From positions 62,214,587 to 62,278,586 of the forward strand of contig CM070551.1 of the NCBI GenBank assembly GCA_036346405.1: a stretch of DNA of 64,000 nt. The letters are read 5' to 3'. This document shows, piece after piece, positions 10,819-22,200 of this stretch (position 1 is the first letter of the stretch; each line of letters opens with the position of its first letter). This DNA comes from Phyllostachys edulis (lineage: Eukaryota; Streptophyta; Magnoliopsida; Poales; Poaceae). Position numbers and translations under genes: made by a program. The notes under the pieces are model-generated. The model was not told the origin of the DNA. It saw only the letters and a program-made list of their open reading frames with translations, and ran no database searches.

Positions 10819-13437
10819 TGATGCGGCCACGATTACTGACCGTACTTATGAATTTAATTCCCGTGTATAGATTGTTTCACATCTATTAATTTCTGAGTTT
10901 TTTCCTAAATGATACTGTTTACATCGTTATTAACAAATCTGGCCTTTCGCAAGTGGTAATACCAAAAATAGCGTTCTCCGCAGCGCCCCAGGGGGCGGAG
11001 CCCCCGTGCCGTCACGTCGCCATCTCCACGCTCCGTGCCACTGGCGTCCGGACGTGTCAGCGCTGCAACCTGTCCTCTACCGCTCCCTCAAGGACCGGAC
11101 GCCCACCACGTCGCCTATATCGTGTTCTGATGGCATGGTATTGCGCGCAGCAGTGCCCTTGGGACTCCACTCTCTGCGATGGAAAAGCAAGCAGCTAGAA
11201 AGAGTGCCTCCAGGGTGTGATGACGCTGTTGGACTGACCATCAATCGGTTGGTATCTGATAAGGTTTTACCTGGATCTAGACTGAGTGATACACCTACGC
11301 GTCAATGATTTATGTCAATTGCGATCAGATACTAACTGCTATAAGTTTTCTCTCTCTTTGTTTTTTTAAGAATGAGATGCTACTAGTATTTCATACGGTG
11401 GATAAACAATGTCCAAAGTTCATCAGTTCAGCCGGAACTAATAATGAACAATTAATAGAGTTGTTGAACATTAAGATGGTATGAAATAATGATCACGACC
11501 GACAACCACGGGTCACAAGTTTCTTGAGGCCCATCTGATCATTGTGATACTTACCGGCGGCGCACAAGAGTTCATTAAAGAGCCAAGCGGCTGGAATTCT
11601 CCACATAGTTCAAGCCAAGTTCATGACATTTTTTTAAAAAAAATATTTCCTTTTTCAAAGCAAGTTCGCTCAAATGTTAAATTATGGAATATAGTAAATA
11701 GCTTTTGGGAAAGTACCGGCTGCACAGATAAACAAGATTCTCTGCTCTTTCTAGCTGCTTGCTTTTCCATTGCAGAGACTGGAGTCCATGCCCTAGGGGC
11801 CCTGGTGCAAGCAATACCGTGCCTAAGGCACGGTATGGGCGACCTGGGTATATGGTGCTTGGGGGAGCGACAGAGGACAGATGGCGGGGTTTCCACGCGC
11901 TAGGGGCGTGGCGCAGATGCATCCGGGTGCCAGGAGTGCGGTGACGGCAAACGGCGACATGGCGGCAACACCACACACAGCGCAGTGAAGAACGCTATTT
12001 TTGGCATTACGGCGTGTGGAGGGCCAGATTTGTTAATAACGGCGCCAACAATGTTATTTAGGCCAAAAACTCTTAATTTCCTACCATCGTCGAGAATGCG
12101 CATGTGTCTGGTGCAATGCATGCGCATGTGGGAAAGAAGGCATGTACGTGGATCTGTTAGGCGACCCAGGAGGCGTGGACCAGGAGTTGGTTCAAGGAGT
12201 CCTTCACATGCACGTTTCCAACCAGGAGATCAATTCAAACTGTTTGGAAATTGGCGTTAAGATTGGAAAGGAATTCAATTCAGTTGGTATTAGCTTGAAG
12301 GATAATATCTTTAAACCGAAAGGCAAAGAAAGATATCCAAGGAAAGTTGGATTTTATGCGAAGAAAGAAAAGAACGGAAAGATATGTGGATTCTCTGCGA
12401 AAGAAAATAGGAAGGGAAATCGTACGCGTGGGAGATTTGGACCTCAAACCTTTCTTTCTTTCTGTACACTGCGTTGGGGTAACCCATCCATGGTCGACTA
12501 CAAGTCTACAACAACAAGGCGCACCAGGAGTCCGACTCTATTTAGTTTATTTCTTTAGCAACCGAGTCGGTTTTTGTGAGTTCTCTAGGAAACAAGAAAG
12601 AGTTCAGGTTGAACATGTTAATTGTACATGCGTGAGAGTTCTAATCGACCTTAAGTCGTGGCGTGTGTGTGTGTTGCTTGCGTGCCAAGGTTTTCTGCAT
12701 GGTGTTGGCTATATAAACCTATGGGTGCGCTCAATGTAGGGGAGAAGAGTTGAATTATGAGTTGAAAACACATGTGTGTTTCGGCCGTGTGCTATTAGTG
12801 TTTATCCCTGTATCGTGAGTGTTCTTGAGGAATTCATCGAGGGTTCTTCTTCAGACGCTTGGGATTCAGCTGTGGTGTCGACTTTCATCCGCTAGATCAA
12901 TTGATCTTATATCTCTCGTTCACATGTTGCGATGTGCGTGGGTTGAGGAATTCTATCTAGGGTTTCAATTCCAAGATATCGAAACCATCTATCAAAACAT
13001 ATATGATTCAATCTTCTAATTTGTGATTAATCTTTTGTTCACGGTTTGGAAGGCTACGGATAATCACTTCTACTTCGATTCATGCTGATCTAGTGCGATT
13101 CAACCATGTTATCAAGCTTGTTACTATGTTTCGAAAGTTGTGTTATGCATGAAAGACGTAGTGTTCCTACGCCATTGCCGAGGCATTACTACATGAAAGA
13201 CATCGTGTTACAACACTACCATAGGAGTGTTATTGCATGAAAGACATCGTGTTACTAGACGATCGCATGAGTGTTACTGCACTTTTGTCGCTGTTCCACC
13301 ACAAAAGATCAGGCAACCTACAGGATTTAATCTCATATCGAGGTTCGATCTGCATCAGTTGGTATCAGAGCTTCGACATGAGGTTCGATCCGCATCAGTT
13401 GGTATCAGAGTTTCGATAGGAGATTCGAACCACATCG
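10819..13437 (+). repeat. Left LTR, split by a 1.18-kb MULE
   Basis: Matches the right LTR (13704-15145) in two blocks, 10819-10894 and 12082-13437; the break is the MULE at 10895-12072. A TATA-like box TATATAA at 12710-12716 lies where U3/R would be and has a CATATAA counterpart at 14416-14422. The 3' end carries three spaced copies of a roughly 39-bp unit containing TTGGTATCAGAG-like sequence (near 13360, 13400 and the true PBS at 13440). Confidence 0.85.
10895..12072. mobile_element. MULE with long TIRs, inserted in the LTR
   Basis: Ends read GAGTTTTTTCCTAAAT on the left and, inward from the right, GAGTTTTTGGCCTAAATAAC. The inverted match continues through AACAAATCTGGCC and out to about 320 bp (11170-11210 pairs with about 11743-11790, sharing TGCTTGCTTTTCCAT). 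A 9-bp TSD flanks it: TTAATTTCT (10886-10894) and TTAATTTCC (12073-12081). The unique centre of about 530 bp has no recognised gene. Its tips resemble those of the Pack-MULE at 58529-63611, so the two probably belong to one TIR family. Confidence 0.85.
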
Positions 13438-13703
13438 GTTGGTAGCAGAGCTTTCATTGCTTGTAGGTGGATTGACTTGCCATGGAACCTGGATCGACAA
13501 GGCGATCCATTCTGCACCATGTGGGAGGACATGAAGGCGTTGACGCGATGTCAATTCACACCGTCATTACGCAAGCCTACGAGAAAAGAGAAGAATATGG
13601 ATACCAAGGCTGCTGAATTTTTTCTGGCCCATGTACAAGCTGCGAAAGACGACTTGAAGATGAACATGAAACAAAGGATGGTTTCGCTTGAAGGAGGAGA
13701 GGA
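13438..13703 (+). other. Internal domain of the minimal LTR element (PBS, short ORF stub, PPT)
   Basis: PBS TGGTAGCAGAGC starts at 13440. An ATG-led frame from 13477 continues to the PPT with about 70 codons of charged sequence (VQAAKDDLKMNMKQRMVSLE near its end). It resembles the N-terminal part of retroelement gag only loosely. No RT, integrase or protease is present. The polypurine tract ends at 13703. Confidence 0.6.
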
Positions 13704-15145
13704 TGACACGGCCACAATTACTAACTATGCTTGTGAATTTAATTCTTGTGTACAAATTGTTTCAAATGAATTAATTTCAGGCATAATCGAGGATGCGCAT
13801 TTGCATGGTGCAATGGATGTGCGTGTACCATGCGTAGCATATGAGGAAGAAGGCGTATACGTGGATCTGCTAGGCGACCTAGAACGCGTGGACTAGGAGC
13901 CAATTCAAGGAACCTTGCACATGCACGCTTCCAACCATGAGATCAATTCGGACTTTTTGGAAATTGATGTGAGGTTTGGGAAGGAATTCAATTCGATTGG
14001 TATTAGCTAGAAGGATAATATCTTTAAAGCGAAATACAAGAAAATATCTCCATGGAAAGCTGGATTGTACGTGAAGAAAGAAAAGAACAGAAAAATACGT
14101 GGATTCTCGGCGCAAGAAAATAGGAAGGGAAATTGTACGCATTGGAGATTTTTACCTCGCACCTTTCTTTCTCTTTGTGCGCTAGGTTGGGATCTACCCA
14201 TCTATGGTTGACTACAACAACATGGCGCACTAGGACATCCGAGTCTATTTAGTTTATTTCTTTAGGAAACCGAGTCGGTTTTTGGGAGTTCTCTTGGAAA
14301 CTAGAAAGAGTCCAGGTTGAGCATGTTAATTGTATGTGCATGAGAGGCCTAATCAACCTTAAGTCTTGGTCTGCGTGTGTGGCCTGCGTGCTAAGGTTTT
14401 GTGCGTGGTGTTGGCCATATAAGCATGTGGGGTGCACCCAATGTAGGAGAGAAAAGATGACCTATGAGTTGAAAACGCGTGTGTATTTTTGGTCGTGTGC
14501 CATTAGGGGTTATCCCTATATCGTGAGTGTTCTTGATGAATTCAACGAGGGTTCTTCTTTGGGCGCCTGGGATTCAATTGTGGTGTCGATTTTCATCCAC
14601 TAGATCAATTGATCCTATATCTCTCGTTCACGTTCCGTGGTGTGTGTGGATTTAGGAATTCTATATAGGGTTTTGGTTCCAAGCTACTGAAACCATGTAT
14701 CGAAATCTATACGATTCAATCTCTAATTCATGATCAATCCTTTGTTCATGGTTTAGAAGGCTATGGCTGATCCCTTCTGCTTCGGTTCCTATTGATCTAG
14801 CGCAATTCAACCACGTTATCAAGCTCATTACTACGCTACGGAAGTCATGTTACTACACGAAAGACGTAGTGTTACTACATCGCCACCAAAGCATTATTGC
14901 ACAAAATACATTGCGTTACTACACTACTGCAGGAGTGTTACTATATAAAAGACATCGTGTTACTACATGACCGTAGAAGTGTTACTACACTTTTGTCACT
15001 ATTCCACTGTGAATGATCAGGCAACCTACAAGATTTACTCTCATCTCGAGGTTCGATTCACATCAGTTGGTATCAGAGCTTCGACTGAAGGTTCGATCCA
15101 CATCAATTGTTATCAGAGCTTTGACGGGAGATTTGATCTGCATCA
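13704..15145 (+). repeat. Right LTR of the minimal LTR element
   Basis: Uninterrupted 1442-bp copy. It begins TGACACGG after the purine tract and ends GATCTGCATCA before the TSD CTTGT. It contains the CATATAA box (14416), repeated GTGTTACTACA motifs (14850-14990), and PBS-like units ending in GGTATCAGAGCTTCGAC and GTTATCAGAGCTTTGAC near its 3' end. Confidence 0.85.
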
Positions 15146-15150
15146 CTTGT

Positions 15151-17040
15151 TCTCTTGAAAAAAAATAGTAAGGATTTGGTTGTACATCAACTCACTGTTT
15201 TTTGGCCGAAAATCAGTCAATTTTTGGGACCAATGCATTGAGATCCAACACCCAGATCTTTTCCCTATCTCCAATATAAACCAACACCCAAACCCTAACC
15301 CCCACCTCCCTTCAACCACCATCACCCACACTCCTCTGCTACGCCTCCCGTTGCGTTGGCTCCAATGAGCCCCGCCGACGACCACCTTCCTCATTGTAGC
15401 TCTGGGTCTTGCCTCTCTCTTCCACCGCCCCTCTGCTACGTCCCTACCGTCGACGTACCTTCTTCCTGGTCTCCAGCAGCTCGCCGCCACCAGATCCAAC
15501 GTCCCCACCACCAACCGTCGCCGGATTCGCCACCACCTCCCACCGACCTCACCCGTCGCCCTCTTCCTTGCCCGCGTCTGGCGGCTCCACCATCGCCTCA
15601 ACACATCGCCACTATCGCCGCCGTCCCCTAAATCCGGGTCCCAGTGAACCTAACCACTAACCCGGTAAACACTAACCCTAATCCAGCGAACACCCCCCTC
15701 CCCGCCCTAACTCACCGCCGACACCGCCAGAGAAGACTAACCCGCCGGCTGAATCACTGCTCTCCAAGCACATCGCAAGGTCAGGAATTTTGACTAATTT
15801 CACCAAAACTTTCATGCGGCAAATTTTTAGCACTTCCAAAATAGTAATACTTGTATTATTAGTGTTTTATTGTTTATTTAATTCTCAACTGGACTACACA
15901 GACTTCCTTTGAGCGGCAAAAAAATGCATTACAAGCTTATGGTAAGGTAAGAGCTAGTATTTGATAGACATTGTCTTAATTTTAGAAGAATGTGGTTTTT
16001 CTACATATACATACATGTGGGTATATGTATTAGCATCACCGTCAAATGTGTCTTAGAAGAATGTGGTTTTTCTATATATACATGTGGGTATATGTATTAG
16101 CATCAAGGTCAAATGTGTCTTGAGATTGATGCAAACTTTTAAAATTCAAACCACATCTCATCTTCTAATAATTGAATACTTATTGTACGAATCTTGAGGC
16201 ACTTATGAGGTTAAAATAGTGCATGTTCCCGGTTTTGCATTTCTGAATTTTATAACAGAGTTGTTCTTGTACTAACACAATCTTACAATCTGTGTAGAGT
16301 AGAATTTATCGAATTACAGTGCACACCCTATAGAACAGATTACAGATACATATGTTGACATTGTTTTGTGTTGCTTCTACAAAGAAAGAAGCAGCACTGG
16401 TCCTAGCGCTGGATGACTGGTCAGGACAAAAAAATTCAAACACTACCGATGCCTACCACACACATCCCCACCACAGCTTTAAACCCAATGTTCAACGACA
16501 CCGATGGCGAACCAACCGAGACGCTACTGACCGTCGCGCGTCTGCTTGCGCGTGAGGTGTGCCATGTGTGTGGCCGTAGCCAGGCGCACTACGTGCGAAA
16601 CCGAGCGAAACCGAAAGGCGAGACGAGAGCACAGCCTGGGTGACACGAGTCAACGACGACAGCGGCGCGGCGCTCGGGCCTAGGGCCCACCTACCGCGTT
16701 CCTTGACCGCGTCATCCCCGCCCTCCCTCGCATCCGTCCCTGTCACACCGACCCCACCCGGGGCCAAAAGCATAGGCCCCGTTCAACCACTGGGCCCCAC
16801 CCTCTTTTGACTCCTCCGGACTCCAGGCCGGGAGTTAAACCCAACTCCGGAATCCCGATGCACGGTCGAAAATCCAAGCACTTGCGCATCTTTTTCTTTA
16901 TCTTTTTCTTCTTCAAGTTCAAATCTCAGACTCAAATCTCCCTAAATTCTTTTACACAAGGTGCTAATGCTACTACACTGATGCAATTTTCTAAAACAAG
17001 AACAAGAAGAAAAAGTCTAGTGGTGATTTGAGGGAAAAGG
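15151..17040. other. Intergenic region with C-rich tract and tandem duplication
   Basis: 15240-15780 is C-rich, with AACCCTAACC-type words and pyrimidine-rich proline codons, like the 5' leader of a grass gene; GCAAGGTCAGG at about 15776 could be a donor, but no downstream exon was recognised. About 15990-16125 holds a tandem duplication of roughly 60 bp (AGAAGAATGTGGTTTTTCTA twice). 16300-17000 has no recognised feature. Confidence 0.45.
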
Positions 17041-17101
17041 AACGAGCGATAAGCTAATCTTTAAGTAACAAGTCGGTCGGTGTAGTAATGAGAAAGAAAC
17101 T

Positions 17102-18283
17102 TCAAAGCTTGGGCAGCTCCGGGGGCGGCGGTTCCTGGCCGGCGGCGCCCGCGGTGTGGCGGTGGTCGCCCTCGTAGGTGACGATGAGCATGGAGGGGTC
17201 GTTGGGGTCGCGCTCCACGTGCTTCCTCGCCGGGCACCCGCGCAGCGTGCTGCACTTGTAGTAACCCCTGCGTCCGGGACGCGATTAACAGGTTAATTAA
17301 CTAAACAAACTGGATGGTTTGCTTAACTAGCGATAATCTTGGTGTTAATCTCGCCGGAGGGATGGTGTCTTACCGTGGGTAGGGGGAGCCCTTGATGGGT
17401 TTCTGGCCGTACTTGCGCCACGAGTACTCGTCGGCGGGGATGTCCGCCACCTTAGGGCTGATCGCCGGCACGCGGATCGTCCGTTTCACCCGAGACTTTC
17501 TGCGGATTCCGATCCATTCATTGTTCAGCAACAGAAATTTTACTACTGAAAACATACCACCAGCAGAAAAAAAATGAAGGAATTCCCGAGGAGGATTTGC
17601 TTGTCTTACCTGCGCTTGGAGCAGTGGCAGCGGCCGCCGGTGGTGCCGTATTTGCCGCCGGCGACGTTCTCGGAGTGCGCGTGGTCGTGGCACTTGCGCT
17701 TCTGACCGGTGCCGGCGACGGCCGACGCGGCAGTGGACGCCAGTGGCGGCTTCCCGCAGCTGGTCGCCGGCGGCGGCGGGAGAATCAGCGAGGACGCGGC
17801 CCCGCGCCCGTTCGATACGCTCCCGTCGCCAGTCACCGACGACAGGAACGACGAGCTCGCGCCGGAGAGGCCCGAGACGCTGAACCCGGAGTCCTTCCCT
17901 CCGTACCCGGGCACCGCCTTGGTAAAGTCCAGCGTCATGGACCTCGACGCCGCTGCCCTCGCCGGCTCGGACACGGCGGGGCCCTGCGACTGCGCCACCA
18001 CCGGCCCGCGCCGGAACCTTGCGTGTCCGGTGCGGTTGAGGATGGAAATCACCTTCTTAAACTTGGACACCGTCATGTCAGTAATCTCCCTGCAGTCCAT
18101 ATGCTGCTCCTCCGCCTGCGCCGCCGATTCCGCCAACCCAACGGGCGACCTCTCGCCGGTGCCCGTCCGTGAGAGCTGCAAGATGAGGTGCTCCATCCCG
18201 CGCAGCCCCGCTGCCGCCGCCTCCTGGATGGCCACCTGCTCGTCCACCCGCCCGTACTCTCCCAACAGATCGATGGTCATCAT
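17102..18283 (-). CDS. WRKY transcription factor, group IId (OsWRKY51-like)
   Basis: Three exons on the minus strand: 18283-17610, 17499-17374 and 17267-17102, all with GT-AG introns and matching phases, giving 321 residues and a TGA stop. Near residue 70 is the IId C-motif, MTVSKFKKVISILNRTGHAR then FRRGP, a calmodulin-binding segment in the family. The middle is Ser/Gly/Pro-rich. Near residues 200-235 lie KRKCHDHAHSEN, a Cys/His stretch and basic KRRKSRVKRTIRVPA, a likely nuclear localisation signal. The WRKY domain has an intact WRKYGQK heptad (exon 2) and a C-x5-C-x23-H-x-H zinc finger (exon 3, CSTLRGC ... HRH). The IId hallmark intron falls between heptad and finger. Expected role: nuclear binding of W-boxes in defence and hormone responses. 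From memory it most resembles rice OsWRKY51 (chromosome 4), less OsWRKY68; a database match would decide. It looks intact. Confidence 0.95.
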
Positions 18284-18393
18284 CTCGACCTCTTCTGCTT
18301 CCGCCTCCCAACAACGCCGGCCGGATGGGTGGTTGCCGGAGAAGGGAATGGGGGAGAAGAAAAGAAGTGGAAGAAAGGCGAGGGAGGAGGGGT

Positions 18394-18400
18394 TATAAAA
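18394..18400 (-). promoter_or_regulatory. Candidate TATA box of the WRKY gene
   Basis: On the minus strand the sequence reads TTTATAA about 110 bp upstream of the ATG at 18283. That would place a start site near 18365 and a short GC-rich leader. The position fits; no other TATA-like word lies closer. Confidence 0.4.
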
Positions 18401-18456
18401 CGAGGCGAGGCGGTGACCGGGAGCAGCGGGTGGCGGTCAGAGGGAGGACCGGTTCG

Positions 18457-18721
18457 GGTCAAAGCGAACGTTCGATCGGACGGCTGGGATTACGTGAGGG
18501 CCGGGGTTACGGGCGTTAGCCAGTGGTGGGGTTCCTGCCGTTGGATGCGATGGACGGATGGGATGGGGAGGAGAAGTTGACCATGGAACAGCGGCAACGG
18601 GTGGGCAGCCAATGGGAGCGCGACGCGTGGTTGGGTCACGGGACTAGTTGGTTCCAACTACAAGATGGGCGGCCGCCACGCGCTACGCGTACACCCGCCA
18701 TCGCTGCTCTTTTGACGTCAA
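18457..18721. promoter_or_regulatory. W-box and CRE/C-box cluster upstream of the WRKY gene
   Basis: GGTCAA (W-box, reverse) at 18457-18462, TTGACC (W-box) at 18577-18582, and a perfect palindrome TTGACGTCAA at 18712-18721 that joins two TTGAC cores to a bZIP-type TGACGTCA site. Clustered W-boxes upstream of a WRKY gene are consistent with auto- or cross-regulation by WRKY factors, and the palindrome with TGA/bZIP input. Binding is inferred from motifs only. Confidence 0.45.
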
Positions 18722-19207
18722 ATTATCACTGACAGGTGGGCCCCGCAATTCGAAACAACTGGACTAAACCGACTTGTCAGTGACTATGTTCTGCCGTGCT
18801 TGCAGAAAACTTGTAACGGGAGACTTTATTGGAAACGATTATTTCGTGGCAACCACCTCCCACCCCCAACAAAAACAATTAAAAAGGAAAACTTTTATGT
18901 GAACAATGACAATGACGTGGGATGGCTGTACTACTTGTAGAGAGATTTTATTTCCCATTTTGATTTTTGTTGCGTAAGATATTATATGTATTTGGTATGG
19001 CGCGTGTTGAAAGGGGAAAGGGCGAAAAGTCAATGGTGGACTTTAATTTTGTGAATGCAAATGTCGTGGCGTGAGTTTAATAGGGAAATCATGGGTTCTG
19101 ACTTTTTTCGATGCGTCCTAACGTTTCTGGACACGAAAGGAAATATCTCTTTTAGTAACCCAACTGCTGGTTTTGATTTTTAGAATAGGACATGTGAGTC
19201 AAGATCC
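18722..19207. other. Distal WRKY upstream region / LINE flank
   Basis: AT-rich sequence without a recognised gene. A GTCAATGGTGGACTTT-type stretch lies at about 19030. It ends at the left TSD of the LINE. Confidence 0.4.
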
Positions 19208-19220
19208 TGTTCTACTTCTT

Positions 19221-22200
19221 TTTTAAAAATAAAAAAAATAAACTCAGCTTTTATAATAAAAAAACTAATCAACAATCTTACAAAGCACAAACTGAAAATA
19301 AAGTGCTGGGGAGACCAGCTAACGAAATTAGACACCTGGGAAAACCAAAAGCTAACAGACACTCCACAACACAACGTCTCAAGCCAACATGGATAACAAC
19401 CAATAGGGACGATTACAAGTCAAAACAAAGAGACAAACTTCTAAACTAAGAACAGACAAAGGATCACAACTGATTCTGACTTGAAGCACAAAAGACCTTC
19501 ATCCAATTCCCCATGCGCTCTAGAAGATTCGCAAGCTTCCGGCGATCAGTGTTTGTAAGGAGGGTTTGCCATTGCTACAAGCAAGATATGAGTTTGAATA
19601 TGACTTTAATTGGAAATTTAGGGAAAATCCTCTCGATAGCCCCTTTGTTCCTAATATTCCAAAGAGTCCAGGCAAGAGCTGCAAAACTGAGAAGACCAAA
19701 GTTATAATCAATAGCACCCCTTTTATTAAGCCACCCTAAATGCAGATCATCAAGAGACTCTAGAACTCTTTCCCAAAGTAAAACTTTTTTGATACAACAC
19801 CAAACAAATTTTGCCAAAACGTAACGAAAACACACATGATTAGAATCCTCAATGACCACACAGAGAACACAATTAACTTCTCCCTTCCAACCTATAAAAC
19901 TTAGTTGCTCTGCTGTCTGAATTCGATCCTGGTAGACCTGCCACAGAAAAATTTTCACCTTCAAAGGAAATTTGCTGCTCCAAAGTCTTTGAAAAGTGCC
20001 CAGGATTATGCAAACACCACTTTATTTTATCTCTGTTATCTACTAAAACCACCATGTTCAACAATTGTTTCAAGCCATCCCACTGAAGAGTCACCTCAAC
20101 CCCAAAATTTCTAACAAAATGGATGTTCCAAGTCCTTTCCTCCCAGCATTTAGCCACACAGATCTCTAAATCCCCACAGATCCTGAAAAGCTTATGAAAC
20201 CTAACTTTCAAGGGGGCATTGATCAATCCACACATCTCTCCAAAAAGAAATAGATTTGCCATCTCCCAAAATATGATTCACCCCACAAATGAGCAAATGT
20301 TTCACTTTATGAAGACTATTCTAGAACTGAGAACCTTTAGTAAACTTGGACACCCAGAAATAATTTTAGGAAGGTACTTAGCCTTTAAGATTTTAAACCA
20401 CAATTCATCTCTAGCCAGCTCAATCTTCCATAACCACTTGCTTAACAAACAATCATTAAAAAGCCTGGTATTAAGCACCCCTAAACCACCAAAATCTTTC
20501 GGACGACACACCGCTTTCCAATTACCAATATGATACTTAAATTTCTTGCTCGTCCCTCTCCAAAATAATCTAGACCTAATGGAGTCTATTCTCTTGTGAA
20601 TCTCCTCACTCAACCTATAGAACCCCATAATATAAGTAGGGATACTACTAAGGCAGCTATTGACCAAAACCAGTCTCCCTCCAAAAGACAAAAGGTTACT
20701 TTTATAAGACCCCGATCTACTTTCAAGTTTGCCAATAATCTTCTGAGCTACTTCCGTCCTTACAGCTTTATCCCCAATAGGGATCCCCAAATAGGTCAAA
20801 GGAAATTGGCCTAATTTACAGTTTAGCCTGCTTGCCACTCTTTGAGCTTCTGCATTATCCACCCCAATCACAAACACCTCGCTCTTGTGGTATTTAATTC
20901 TTAAACCCGGCATCCATTCAAAATAATACAACAGGAACTTCAAATTAAGAATGTACTCATCCTTATACTCAATCATGAGGACTGTGTCATCAGCGTATTG
21001 AAGAATAGGAGCACCCCCCAGGAATTAAGGCGGACATCACCCCTTTAACCATACTACCCTTCTGAGCTTTAGCTATAATGGAAGCCAACACATCAACTAC
21101 CAGATTAAAAAATAGAGGAGATAGAGGATCACCTTGTCTCAGACCTCTATGGGTGGTAAAATAGGAACCAACAGATCCATTAACATTAATACTCACTTTA
21201 CCCCCTCTCACTGAATTCATCACCCAGTTAATCCACTTCTGAGAAAAACCTCTACTAGACATAATAGATTCAAGAAAATTCCAATTCACTTTTTCATAAG
21301 CTTTCTCAAAGTCTAGTTTAAGGATTACTCCTTTCTCTTTTGTAACTCTCAACTCATGTAAAATCTCATGAAGAGATATCACCCCATCCAAGATATATCT
21401 CCCTTTGATAAAAGCAGTTTGGCTCTCATTTATAATCTTATGAGCCACCTTCCCCAATTTGACAGCCAATAACTTGGTAATAATCTTGAAACTGACATTC
21501 AGTAAACAGATTGGTCTGAACTGTTTGATGGTAATAGCCTCCTTAATTTTTGGAACCAAAGTAATAACCCCAAAATTCAACCTTTTCAAATCAAGATACT
21601 CCTCAAAAAATCACAGATGAGCTTCATGAAAGACTGCTTAATACACCCCTAAATGGACTTATAAAAACAAGAGGGAAAGCCATCAGGACCTGGAGCTGAG
21701 TCTCCACTCAAACCTTTAATAACCTTCCAAACTTCATCATCAGTAAACTTTTGGACTAAATTGACATTGTCTTCCTCAGAAATCATTTAGTTGTCCTCCC
21801 AGAAATTTGAGGCAATATCCACCTTAAGACCACTATCTTTGCCAAAAAGTTCTTTATAAAATTTGTAGATATGATTTCTAATAGCAGCTTCTTCAATAAA
21901 ACTTCCCCCATCATAATCTAGCTTAAAAACAAAATTCTTCATTCTTCTCCCATTAGCACAACTATGAAAAAACTTTGTATTTGCATCCCCTTGAGTAATC
22001 CATTTAACAACCCCTCTTTGTTGCCAATATTTCTCCTCCATATCATACAGATGTTCCAAATCTCTCTCTACTTTGTATCTACCAATCCATTCCTCAGCAC
22101 TTAAACCACCCAATTCAGCTTTCAGATCAAGCTTATGTAAGACATCAAGATAGCTTTTCATCTCATTTCTAAACTTACCATTCAAATTGGCACCCTAGCC

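Larger units (their letters stand above)
10819..15145 (+). mobile_element. Non-autonomous LTR retrotransposon with 1.4-kb LTRs and only 266 bp of internal sequence
   Basis: Two direct repeats (10819-13437 once its inserted MULE is subtracted, and 13704-15145) both begin TGA and end CATC[G/A]. The pentamer CTTGT occurs immediately outside both ends (10814-10818 and 15146-15150). A primer-binding site TGGTAGCAGAGC (one change from TGGTATCAGAGC, complementary to initiator tRNA-Met) starts at 13440. A polypurine tract (GAAGGAGGAGAGGA) directly precedes the right LTR. The internal part is 266 bp and encodes at most a stub of about 70 codons, so all proteins must come from another element. Net LTR lengths agree (about 1432 and 1442 bp). 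Diverged LTRs suggest an old insertion. Confidence 0.85.

Noticed and set aside
12142..12558. 138-codon plus-strand frame
   Set aside because: Lies in an LTR; the other LTR copy (13849-14230) breaks the frame.
15143..15631. Open frames on both strands (153 and 91 codons) in C-rich sequence
   Set aside because: Proline/arginine low complexity, no start context or downstream exons.
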